64,000 nucleotides of DNA, taken from the NCBI GenBank assembly GCA_021018815.1, contig JAITYX010000021.1, positions 3,439,001 to 3,503,000 on the forward strand. The letters are read 5' to 3'. Of the stretch, positions 49,233 to 60,236 are shown piece by piece. Each line of letters begins with the position of its first letter. Within the stretch, counting starts at the first letter, position 1. The notes under the pieces were generated by a model that did no database searches, had not been told where the DNA came from, and saw nothing but the letters and a program-made list of their open reading frames with translations. The position numbers and the translations under genes are program-made. The DNA comes from Talinum fruticosum. Taxonomy: Eukaryota; Streptophyta; Magnoliopsida; Caryophyllales; Talinaceae.

Positions 49233-49496
49233 TACTCCTTTATTTTAAAATACATGTCATTTTAACTAATTTTTTCGTTTCACAATATCTATCACTTTAC
49301 AATTCAAATGACGTATTAATGACTAGTTTTGTCCTTATTAATATCTTTTATTATGTCATTTTTTCCATTGATTTTCTTCATTTTCAATAAAATATTAGAT
49401 TAACTCGATCTTTTAACATAAATTTTGTCGAGTTTGTGTTTTCTTAGTATTCTCTTATAACCTAAAAGTGACAAATATATTAAAACGGAGGGAGTA
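49233..49496. mobile_element. Stowaway-like MITE, inverted pair, right member
   Basis: It runs from TACTCCTTTATTTTAAAATA to TTAAAACGGAGGGAGTA, TA-flanked. Internal blocks such as CACTTTACAATTC, TATTAATGACTAGTTTTGTC and 'CTCGATCTTTTAACATAAATTTT' appear in reverse complement in the left member. Only five bases separate the two. Confidence 0.8.
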
Positions 49497-49916
49497 TTAT
49501 TACTTTAAATGTAATGCGGCAAAAGTGTAGACCAATAATATGCAAGTAAACAAGGAAATTAATTATGACCTTTCTCAAAATTAGGGAGGGGGGTAGTACT
49601 TAATTCCAATAGGTTGGTCCCAGTTGAATGATTCCATGGGTAGTACAAGTACTTAGGCTTGCAATTAATCTCCCCAAGTTAGTGATCCTTGCACTTCATT
49701 GGTCCTCGATTTCCATCACTCAGGTAAAAACAGACAATAAAAACAATTATTAGCACAGTAGACTAGGTCAATGCACATGCCATTAAGAAATATTATTTTT
49801 TACCAAAACACGAATAAATTAGGAACTCGCAATTTTATTTTCTTCTCTATCAAAAAAATATATTTTCTGCGGCATTTTAATAAAAATATTTAAGCATGTG
49901 TATAGAAAACATGAGA
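49497..49916. other. Spacer between MITE pair and tRNA gene
   Basis: No gene. Polymerase III genes carry internal promoters, so no upstream element is required for the tRNA. A CAA motif, often the plant tRNA start context, is not clear here. Confidence 0.5.
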
Positions 49917-49989
49917 GCGCCTGTAGCTCAGTGGATAGAGCGTCTGTTTCCTAAGCAGAAGGTCGTAGGTTCGACCCCTACCTGGCGCG
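49917..49989 (+). tRNA. tRNA-Arg, anticodon CCU
   Basis: A 73-base cloverleaf: acceptor GCGCCTG with CTGGCGC, D stem GCTC/GAGC, anticodon stem TCTGT/GCAGA around loop TTCCTAA (anticodon CCT at positions 34-36), T stem GTAGG/CCTAC with loop TTCGACC, and discriminator G. Box A (TAGCTCAGTGGATAG) and box B (GGTTCGACCCC) are intact. There is no intron. The sixth acceptor pair is T-T (49922 with 49983), while all other pairs are Watson-Crick or G-T. The gene should be functional and decodes AGG. Confidence 0.95.
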
Positions 49990-50594
49990 GATTAGGAATT
50001 TGCTTTTTAATTTTGGCATCTTTTTCATTTCTCAAAGAAACTGTGTATTGAAGAAAAGTACATATTTAAGGCATCTGTGACCCTAAATTTGTGTTAAAAG
50101 AATGCGTATGTCTTGGCTAAACTGGTAAAACATCTAAAGAGAGCGTAAATTATCAACATGATTTGATATTTTGAGCGACTCGAGTGCAAAATGTTTTATT
50201 ATTGTACTTTGCAAGCATTAATTAAGCACATGGCCAAAGAAGAGGGGGGTTATTGGAGATGATAGAAGGGAAAAGATGGTTAAAATGGCAAAAGCATAAC
50301 TTAAAACAGAAAATTTGAAAGGAAATTAAAAGGGAAAAAAGAACACTCAAGCCTTGTCCTTCTTTCCTCTCCTAAAGCTTTCTCAAACTGCTTAATTGCT
50401 CTCCAGACTGGACCTCTCAAAATGAGCAAACCAACAAAAATCATTGGTTGGTCACCAACTTCTTCCCCTTTTCTCTTTTTGTTTGCCCCTCAGCCAATAA
50501 TGTACTGCACTTCTCAAAGAATCTCCAAAAAATTATGTATTGGTATTGGGCATATAAAATTTAATGGAATTCTCCTCAAGGAAACTCTTTTCCC
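49990..50594. other. Spacer and laccase 3' flank
   Basis: Downstream of the tRNA. The right part holds the laccase 3' untranslated region on the minus strand. No further gene. Confidence 0.5.
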
Positions 50595-52976
50595 TTAGCA
50601 TTTGGGAAGATCCTTTGGAGGTGGAAGGATGGTCTCATTGGGACCTTTGCCATTGTCTACCAAAAATGCCATCTTTAGTCCCCATGACGTGTGTACTTCT
50701 AGATGGCAATGCATGAACCAGACACCTGCACAGTTAGTTCACCATTTACGTTGTTGGTTATTTGAAATACCCAAAATAATAACTTGATTTTCGATTTCTA
50801 GGTATGACTGTACCTGGATTATCTGCACGGAATCTGATAGCAGTCCATCCACCAGTAGGCACGTCAATGGTGTTACGCTCAACAGGGTCTACGAGATTGA
50901 AATTCTTGGGATCTTTACTTGGATCATAATTCCCTCTCCCCATTCCCACCACATAGAAGTTGAATCCATGCAGGTGGGTTGGATGGCTTTCAGGCGCGAT
51001 AATGGCAGCGTCTTGGATCACAACTTGGACAGAAGCATTAAAAGGCAACCTGTAAACTTTAGTGCCATTTAGAGTAGCTAGACCACCTGTGAAATTTCCA
51101 GTGTAATTAAAACTCATGAGAGGCTTCGCAGGGAAATCATCCGTGAAAATCCCATTTATTTTGTAGTAATGAGCTTGGAGGATTGAAATTGTGGGCATGA
51201 CAAAGGTGACATTGTTAATATCCCCCACAAGCCTACTCCCATTAAGGCAAGTGGAACAAGGGTTTACCCCTACACCTATTGTGAAGAATAAGGAATGGTC
51301 TATGTTCAAGGGAACATTAGCTGGGTAATTTTTTGAGTTAAGGCTTCTAAGGGCATTTATGAAGTTTAGTTGAGAGGCAGTAGCATTCAAAGCGGGCATG
51401 GCAGTAACAACAAGAGGGGAGCCTAGCTGGCTGGCCTTGTAACGTAGAAGGCCATAGTTGGTTAAGTTGTCTACACCAACAGGAGCATCCATGAAGGAGG
51501 ATATCGCGATCAAGTATTTTCCTGGGGCTTGATCGGGTTTTAGGAGGGCATTTGTGGTTTGGCCAGGGGCAATGAATATGGTGTCTGTTTTGAAAGGCTT
51601 GGTGTAGCCTGCATCTACTTCAACTACTGTGAACTCGTGATTTGCAATTTTAAAGAAGAGCTCGTCATTAACAGCAGCATTGACTATACGAAGAAGGTAT
51701 GTTTTGTTTTGTTCCACACGGAGGGTGTAAGTAGTTTGAGAAGAAGAAGAGCAATTATGAATTGGTCCAATTTGACCATTGATGGTGTGTGCATCTGACA
51801 CATTTGGTGGCATCCCGGATTGAGTGGCCTGATTAATCACTGCTTCTGTATCTGCCTTCCACCATTCCCCTGCATATGACAGTACAAAGAATGAAACTTA
51901 ACTCCAATACATGCTCAATAAGTTATGCACCTTAAAATTAGAGTTATGTTGGAGGCCTCACCTAAGATGATAATCTTTTCCTTGTCAGGCTTAGGAAAAG
52001 GGTAAGGGGTGCCCTTCTTGGGAAGGATGACAATGGCTCCATGAACCGTAGCTCTTAGCCAAGAGATATGTGCATGCCAAAGAAGTGTGCCTCTCTGTCC
52101 CGTGAGGGTGAAGTTGTAAAGGAAACTTCGCCCTGGCTGTATAGGGCACTGTGTTATGTATGCTGGACCATCTGACCACCCAGTTCGCAATTGCCGGACA
52201 CCATGCCTGCAAAGCAACACGGAATGTTAGATTAAGTATGTTATATGATTCTGTCTATACTAGTATCTTAGCAGGTCTACATGTCCATAATGCCATATTC
52301 GTATTTAGGCTTGGTGAAACTAGCATGTTAAGTCTAACTGTCACACTTGCATGTTTGGTCAAAGTGTCCATTATGGTATACTTGTGTTTGAGACTTGCAT
52401 TAACTTGACCAAGAACTAATCTATCAAGAGACCTTTGCTTGATAAACCTTTTGGACGAACCAACACAGCAATCAATAGCAAAGTATATAACCCAAGTCAA
52501 CCTAACCACAGTTCTCCATCTACCTGTTTTGACCCAATCTGAAACTAACTTATCCCTAACCCAACCTGGACAACCAGTTGACAGTAAGCTGTTTGGTATG
52601 TGCAATGGTCTTATAGCTGTCATGGACTTCAAAATCTCACCAATGTATAGTGACATTGTACTGGACTTGGTTGACAACATTGACAAGAACTGTGTCACCC
52701 TCTCTTGCACGGAGCGTTGGCCCCGGAAATTTGCCATTGACAACCACGATGGGCTTGCTAGAGCAAAGCTTGGTGAAGTTCTTTGTCACCACCTGAAAAA
52801 ATCACATGCAAAGTGTCCACAAACACATTAAATTGTCAAGATAACTTCACAACCTTAACATCGTGATGCATGTACTCAAAATTAAACTATACCTTGAATT
52901 CATAACGCCTGACCATGGCCTGAGCTAATGTTGGAAGTAGTAGAAGTATGACAACCACCCGAACGAAAGCCTCCAT
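50595..52976 (-). CDS. Laccase, multicopper oxidase (lignin-type)
   Basis: Laccases oxidise phenols such as monolignols with four copper ions, reducing oxygen to water, in the cell wall. Exons 52893-52976, 52641-52792, 51962-52206, 50814-51869 and 50595-50725 join in frame to 555 residues, the usual size. Residues 1-20 are a hydrophobic secretion signal. Copper motifs are complete: HWHG at 78-81, HAH at 123-125, [14 protein letters not shown] at 456-469 and [12 protein letters not shown] at 518-529, with Leu at the axial position. The C-terminus is [10 protein letters not shown], as in LAC4/11/17-type plant laccases. Several Asn-X-Thr/Ser sites suggest glycosylation. All splice sites are GT-AG and no frame break occurs. 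A member of the group near LAC4/11/17 is likely, by motif resemblance only. The final exon encodes the last copper motif and would be missed by an ORF ending at 50758. Confidence 0.95.
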
Positions 52977-53152
52977 CTTTGCCCCTGCTTGCTCTGAGTG
53001 CTGAGGATTGAGTACTCTAGCTATTTCGCACCCTGTGCTTATGATTATTCCTGTGCTTAAGCCTTGTGATTTTCTCCTTAATTATGGGGCTTAATTGAGG
53101 CAATTAGGTGGTGAGTGATAGGTATATTCTAGCTAGTTAACGCTTAAAATAA

Positions 53153-53159
53153 ATTTATA
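53153..53159 (-). promoter_or_regulatory. TATA box of the laccase gene
   Basis: The minus strand reads TATAAAT about 180 bases before the ATG at 52976, giving a leader near 150 bases. Confidence 0.5.
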
Positions 53160-54662
53160 GTCAGAGATGTTCCATGCAGTGTCATTTTACTAAGTTAGGT
53201 GAGTGAAGAAGGCATTTGAGCTTCCTTGGATATTACAGAAAGTTGGTGTACACAATATGTATCACGAGAAGTTTTGATTTTAGATTAAGTTACAGGGAAA
53301 TTAGCATCTTATTGCCTGTCCTCTATTGACAGCACCCCTCTATGGAAGTATAGTTGTTGAACAAGCTGATGTAATACAGAGCCAGAGTGTTCCCTCACTG
53401 AAAGTTTTGGAATGGATGGGATTGATCGATTGTAACACAACGAGATCAGAGCAATAACAGTTTCATTCTTAGTATGAGCATGATCATTTCATTTCAAGTT
53501 TTCCATAGCTTTGTTGGTAAATTCTTAGTATGAGCAGATGCTTCTAGAGCCAGCGATGGAGCGGAATAGTTGTTTGATCATGCTGGAAAGCTCAGTCCAT
53601 AGAACTCCCATCTACTGACAGAGACAGTGACTTGAAAATAGAACGTTGCACAAGGAAAATGATTTTAAGTTGACGGATATTTTTCAGGATATGCTAATTA
53701 TGCTTTGATGCTAAATGTGAGCATTATTTTAAGATTAGAAAGGGGATGATTAGGCAGCTCCAGCTCCTTACGCTCTTGATTTTGTTGGACTAATGATATT
53801 CAATCAGAAAGAGACGGCAATGCATTATGTATAGTTGGGCAGTGGTTTTCAGTCAAATGGAGATCAGATTGAAGAACGCCTGATCAACGTTGGTTCCCTT
53901 TTTTCTAAAAACAAAACAAAACCATAGATTAGGAAATTTGGGGAAGATGTAAAGCATGAAGGTTTGTAAGTTTCACCAAAATATGTCCCTTGACAACAAC
54001 AGTAAAACATTCTTTTTGGGTTTTTAATTATTTTGTGTTTCTAACCTTTTCTTTATACTCCAAAAGCCATCTTCACCTACATTTCTCATAAATTACGAAA
54101 TAAGATCCTCCCACAGGATCGACTCCGGGTGGAAAGAATGTGCAGCGGACAGAAGTACTAAACGGACTAATGCCCCTTCAGCAGTCTCAACCTTAGTAAT
54201 GGAAATTTTATCCGAACCTAAGAATCTCATTCTAGAATCATCCCTTTTATGACGGGTATGAGTATTAAAAGTTAAAAAACAATGACTATGGGGCGGGTAC
54301 ACTAAAATTGGTTGCAGGTATAAATATGAATATTATTACAAGTATCACCGTTCGAATTTATACCGATTAAGTTTTGCACAAACTTTTAATTGATCATTTG
54401 TTCTCTTGAAATTTAAAAAAGGTTTAAAACTTTTCTCGACGGATAAATTAAGGTAAATGTGTTGAAGAATGGTGAAATTTTCTGATGAAATAAGTTCATA
54501 GAATACTAATGCCCAAATAAGCACTTATTTGGGAGTTTTAATCGGAATTTTGTTTTTTCTTTAGGAGTAAGAACGATATATAACTCGGGATTTTTAATTT
54601 TCTTCCCTCTCTCCTGTCCATCCTTGGGGCGAAAACCCTGAAGAAACCAGAGGTTTTGCGAA
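53160..54662. promoter_or_regulatory. Intergenic region between divergent laccase and TTI2-like genes
   Basis: The two genes are transcribed away from each other from this 1.5 kb. It holds both upstream regions. No open frame here has support. Confidence 0.45.
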
Positions 54663-57600
54663 ATGCCCGAAACCTTATCTGGAATCGCCCACCAGCAACT
54701 CACTGAGTAAGCTCTCTCTCTCTCTCTCTCTCTCCAGTATGCGTGTGTATTCTATGAATGTTTAGCGTTGATAGATCTTCAATTTCACAGGTTATCTCAA
54801 TCAATAAGAGAATTACTACACAAAACAAATTACAACCCTCCAGAATCCCACGATGTTTCCGTCAAATCCCTCCTCGAATCTCTTCTCCCTTCCAAAATAT
54901 CCGACCACCGCAACCTTCGCTCTCAAATTAGGGATTTCTCTCTCTGTTGCGCTTTACTCTCTTCTTCGATTAATTCAACCTCGCCACACATTAGCTGGAT
55001 CCCGGAAGAGCTCTCTTCCGCCGCCAATTCGGCTTTTCGAGCTCTATCCGAAGTAATTTATGGTCATTCTGGATGGGAAGATAAGAAATTGGTGATTGAA
55101 TTGATGCCGGAGGTGCTTCCTTTGCTCAAGGATACGATAAAGGAGAGCGCTGTTGATGGGTCTGAGGAAGGCGATGTAATATCGGCTGCGTCAGCTAGGG
55201 CTCCCCTTGCCTATGCCGTCGTTGCTGCTTATCAGCTTAGATGGCTTGTCACACAGGTTTTGTGCATTTCTCTAAATTTTATTTCCCAAAAAAAACCTTT
55301 GGGAAATTGTATTGGCTAAGCTGGATGGTTAGTCTTGTCTGGGTTCTTGTATAGGCTAAATTGGATTATTGGGTTTCAGGTTGAGAAGCCGCATTTGGGA
55401 AATCTGTGTGCTTTAGTTGTTCCCTGTGCGCTCACGGCTCTTGATCACTGGTCGCCTGAAGTAAAAGTATGTGACTTTGAATATTCTGATTCCATGCTTG
55501 GTTGATTGTCATGTATTGTGACAATGATGATGATTGTTTCAATTATTGGGATTCATGTTGGCCTAATTTAGGTTTTTTTTTAAAATCTGTTGTATTTATC
55601 GATTGCATTGAATGATTGTGAGCGTTCAGTTTTGATTTGCCAATCGCTTCATATTGTATCTAAGATGTGTATGTGTTGTTCTTTTGGACATAGAAGAGAT
55701 TCTGGGCAGAAGAAAAATCTTGTTAAATTTGATTACTGTGTTGAAATATTCTTTGGATAAAATCTTCCTCGAGCAAGCAAAATATGAGGTATTCTTCCTG
55801 AGATGTGAGCTTGCTTCAATAACAAGTAGAAATTGGGGCAGGAGTCTAAATGACGTGCTGTGTGGTTGGCAATGCGCAGCTGGAGGGGAGGGGGCAGGGG
55901 GATTGGAACATGCCATTTTGTATGTGTGCGTATTTATATATGGATGTTTCTTTCTTGTGTAACACATTCGTTTTTTATTGTAATATCATTTTTGCCTCGA
56001 TTTCCTTTTTGGAAGGAGAGGATAAAATAAAATGCTGTAAGTTTGTTCAAATATTTGTTTATGTTCAAATATTGCTTTTTCCTGAAAATTTTATTGTAAC
56101 ACATTCGTTTTTCATTGTAAAATGTTTGTTCATGTTCAAATAGTGCTAGCATCTCTTCTGATTTTCTGATGTGAGCCTGATTTGTTTTCTCACGAATTTA
56201 GGGGCAGGGAATGATCAGCTTCATACATTTAGCTAAAAATGTCAATGCCACTGAGCTAGGTTTTTATGGCGATGTGATTCTTGACGCGTGCTGTCACAAT
56301 ATTGTTTCTAGTGATGAGATATGGCATCTTGCTGTTGAGATGTCCGTATTTCTTGTTACTTCTTTGCAAAGAAGTAATCCTCGTAGCCTGTGGTATGTGT
56401 TTCTTTAGCTATGCCTTCACTACTACTTGTTTTGTGTTGTTTAGGTGGAGTACTATGTAAAACAATAATTATACGCATATTCCATGAAGGAATAGTGATA
56501 TGATGAGCGATGAATTATGTGAGGTTGTATTGTACACTGCTGATTACTACCATCTAATTAACACATCCACGTACATTCTTGTTCATTGGGGGGTATCTTC
56601 TGCTTTTGTTGAAGTTCATCAATTCTATGTTCCAGCTTATCTTCCTCTTTCAATGGTATCTTTTCGCATAAGTTATTTATTGGTGCACCAAAATCCATTT
56701 AAAACGGGCAGTTTAGCTATAAACAATTTGTTTGTATAAAAGAGAGCCAGCCCATGGATAGGATATAGCGATTAGTTTTTCCTGCTGCTCATTGAATTGA
56801 GAGTCAAGCTTCTGTGGATTTAGGATCTGCTGCAAAATGATGTAGTTTCTGTTCTATGATATGATGTTTTTTTTTTGGGGGGTAGGGGGTGGGGAGAGGG
56901 TTGTTGGTGGAGAGTAACTTGGAAATCTCTTCATATAAATTGTATTCTGCAAAGCAAAATCCCAGTGGCATGCAATACTGAGAGCATAATAGACAAATGT
57001 GTTCGCTCAATAACATTACCTTCATCCTCCTTGTCACCTGCGTTGTTTATAGGTTTGAGAGGATGCTAAATGAGATGTTAGGTCATCTGGAACGCCAACC
57101 CAGGAACAAAGAGCGTCGTATTGCATGGCTTGGACTTATTGAACCTCTGTTCTGCTGTGTTGGCCTTGTGCTGCTAGCTCACTTTAGACCTTTATTTCCC
57201 TGTTCTTCCAATGGATGCATTCTGACGATGATGAAACTGTTCTCCTGGTAAAACCGGATGTCTCATCTGTTTATTTAAAGTCAGTGCTCCAATGTCATCA
57301 GTCATTGTGATATAAAGATGCAATTCTTTAGCAGTTGTAATTTTTGCAGGTTCTCAAAAGAATCCTTACAGTCGTGAAGTTGACATGGATAAGGAACAGC
57401 CCTTATACTATGAGGTGCGTTCCAAACATTTGGCATGTACACGCACACAGTTCCTTGTATGAATCACATAATTTAGCTGGTATAGTCCGTGATGTCTTTA
57501 GTTTTGCATTGCAACTTACATCCTTTTGGTCCCAGGCTGGTGGATGAACTCACGAATTTATACAAGGAAGCTGCTACAAAAACTGCAAGGGAGGAAATTA

Positions 57601-58435
57601 GAATGTATATTTGTCAGATACTAGTTCTGCTTCAGCAGTAAGGACTGATTGAAATGTTACATCTCCAACTTTCCTTTAAGGCTTGGGAGGTATTTTCCTC
57701 TAACTTATGTTTCCTTCTGCAACTCACAAGATGCAAAGGACTGCACTTTGAAGCAACTTGGGGAAAATACAAGGATGATCCAAATCTGGAGCCTCTTGCT
57801 CAATCAGTTTCAAATGTCACCAAAGTAAGAATCCTACCACTCCAGCTTCCCACTATTTTAGAAAACATTCTATGCACTTTCCCAAAGTAGTTATCTCACT
57901 CTGTTTGGCACATTGTTTTGTGGGAAGCTTGTGATTTGTCATAGACAGAGAAGGTATGAGACTGGATGATGATCCTATCTTGACCTTTTGGAGATCTACA
58001 TGAGCTATGCAATGGCCAATCTGTTGAAAAACACAAGACGTCATGTTTTGAAAGAAATTTCCAGAACAGAGCATGCACGGAATTTAGTTCTCATTACTAA
58101 TACTATGATGGCTTGCATTTTTTTAAATAGTGCTAGTGCACCTGAAGGCTGAAGCACACAATTAAAAGAGCCCTCCCTCCTCTCTGGCTTTTTTTGGGGG
58201 GGTTACTACTCGGTTAGCTTGTATAAGCTTCCATGCCAAAAGCTTCTTTTCTTCTGTAAATTGCCTGGGAAAAATACTTATCACAGTTTGTTGATTACTG
58301 GATTAATCCATCATTTACTACAGTACTTCATAGTTTGAGCATGATGGGGTTTTGTATTTCGTAACTCATAAGTTATAAGGTATCTGATCCTGAAGCTATA
58401 CGTTGGTGCATGATGCTGTGCAGGTGTTCCGATGA
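54663..58435 (+). CDS. Helical-repeat protein, TTI2-like, nine exons, one frame break
   Basis: Exons 54663-54706, 54791-55256, 55380-55466, 56202-56392, 57053-57247, 57350-57414, 57536-57637, 57731-57824 and 58424-58435 join at GT-AG sites in correct phase to about 418 residues. The product is Leu-rich and helical, as in ARM/HEAT-repeat proteins. The segment from exon 5 on (FQWMHSDDDETVLL, LKRILTVVKLTWIR, REEIRMYICQILVLLQQ, LHFEATWGKYKDDPN) recalls plant relatives of TTI2, a subunit of the TELO2-TTI1-TTI2 co-chaperone that stabilises PIKK kinases. That is from memory and tentative. The exon 5 frame slips at C3 (57198-57200). One more C restores FPLFFQWMHS and the splice phase, otherwise the protein would stop at 57250. 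Intron 1 holds a (CT)n run. The last exon encodes only three residues. Confidence 0.8.
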
Positions 58436-58489
58436 GCACTGAAGAGGAGCTGGTTCACTATCTATCGGAGTACTGACGTTTTAGTTGCC

Positions 58490-58528
58490 ACTGAGAAGTG
58501 AGAAGTGAGAAGTGAGAAGTGAGAAGTG
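58490..58528. repeat. Heptamer tandem repeat, (GTGAGAA)n
   Basis: Five adjacent units of GTGAGAA just after the TTI2-like stop, in its probable 3' untranslated region. The last units are slightly changed. Confidence 0.85.
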
Positions 58529-60054
58529 AGGCTTCTAACATTGCATCTGTAAAGATGTGCATATGTGACCTCAAACCCTTGCTCACCGAACTTAGTGAGG
58601 CAACTTGAGTTTTGCAGTGAATCTCACCCTTGATCATCTTCAACGTGTAAATAAAACAGCTGAATTTTGTATCGAGTATCTTATCTTTATTTGTACAGAT
58701 ATTGATGTTCTATCTTTTGCGTTGAAATGCTATTCTGTATGTTAAAAATAACTAGTTTAAAGGGGAGTGCGAGATATTAAATCTGTCATTTAATTGAGAA
58801 ATCAATTTGATTCATGCGACTTTTGTGTTTCAATTCTTAACCTCACCAGTGAGCTCAAAGCCTCCTGGGCTGAGGTTCCACTGGAACATTTAAACTTCTT
58901 TAGTACTGCTTTTCTCTTCATATCCTGCAGCATTTGAGTTTTGACAATACATGGTGGTTCTGAGTATTAAACCACTTTTAATGTTTGTATTAGATCAATA
59001 ATCTTTTTCTATGCCATAATGGTACCGTATAAGGTGCATGTTCCAAGACTGATTTATCAGTAGAAATAGTTATCACAAAAATGAACAAAAATGAACATAA
59101 ATGAGCAGAAATATCTCGTTATAATTGAAATGAGTTATTATAAGATAAATGAAAAGAAACAAGCTGAAACATAAATAGATGTTGGTATACTAATTCGAAC
59201 AAGCCCTTATTATATGTTTAAGCTTGCAACAAGGATGAGGGTAAGTGTTTATTACATGTGTGTTAATTTTCTATATTGTTTTGAGGGTCAAAATTGACTG
59301 TAATTCATGTGTCTTTTAAAATATTATTTCATTCAATTCCCAAAAGGAACTTTAAACAAACTAGGGAGTGCGTACTGAATAATAATTTTTTTTCTTTTAT
59401 ATATATTATTTGATTAGGTGGTGTACATTTTGGTCGACTTTTCAACATTTTTTGAAAGGATCCAATTTCAAATTTTGTTACCGTTATTTAAATGTTGTAT
59501 TAAAAAAATTAAATATATATAGTTATATAAAATTCTTACCATCAAAAAAATATATTTTGAGCAAACATGTCAGCTGACAATTTAAAATATACTCCAAGAA
59601 GCATAGGACAGGAACTAAACTGCATTAAGACTTTGGATAAGAATCTTAATCTCAACAAAAAGAGAAGAACAAGGAAGACCAAGTGGACCTTAAACTTTTC
59701 CCTGTGGATGTCGAAAAGAGATTTATTACCAGTTTCACTTTGACATTCTCTCAGTTAAATTCAAAAAAGCCGCGCATTGAGGCATCAAACTACAAAATTC
59801 TGATGAGAGGGGGTGAAGGTGGAGCCAACCCCAACCTCCTTGTGAGTCAAGGTCCAACCTTTCCAGATATTTATCCATCCCTTCTCTTCTCTTCTCTTTT
59901 CCCCTCATCTTTCTGTCTCCTTTACTGTTATTGTCTGCCCTTTTTCTCTCACCTCTTTCGACCCCCACCACCATCATCATCGGTCTTGCTCTATATCCCC
60001 TCTTCTTTATCCTCCCCCACTTTGATCTGATCGACCCATTTTAGTGCTGTAAAG
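58529..60054. promoter_or_regulatory. TTI2-like 3' flank and LIM-gene upstream region
   Basis: The first part is the TTI2-like 3' end. An A+T-rich spacer follows. From about 59870 the sequence becomes C/T-rich, as in the leader of the LIM gene. The open frame 59683-60030 reads through this leader and has no recognisable product. Confidence 0.45.
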
Positions 60055-60140
60055 GTAAGCACTTGTTTGTTGTGAATTTCTCTTTTTGATTAATCTTCAG
60101 GTGTTGAGGTTTTGTTTTGATGTGATGGGCCTTTATGCAG
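60055..60140 (+). other. Intron in the LIM-gene 5' leader
   Basis: AAAG|GTAAGC at 60051-60060 and CTTTATGCAG ending at 60140 are strong splice sites around 86 T-rich bases, with no ATG frame leading to the main start between them. Leader introns are common in plant LIM genes. Confidence 0.6.
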
Positions 60141-60236
60141 CGTCTTCAGATCGCCGATTAGTTCTTTTGGGAAGCGGGTAGAGAGAGAATTTTGTAGATC
60201 TGGGAAGAGAAGAGACAAAGGGGAGGCGGAGAAACG

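Noticed and set aside
50602..50787. Plus-strand frame over the last laccase exon
   Set aside because: Antisense of the exon encoding HCHLEVH.
52439..52831. 130-codon plus-strand frame
   Set aside because: Antisense of laccase exon 2 and its introns.
59683..60030. 115-codon frame upstream of the LIM gene
   Set aside because: Ser/Pro/Leu product of a C/T-rich leader; unrelated to the LIM reading frame.
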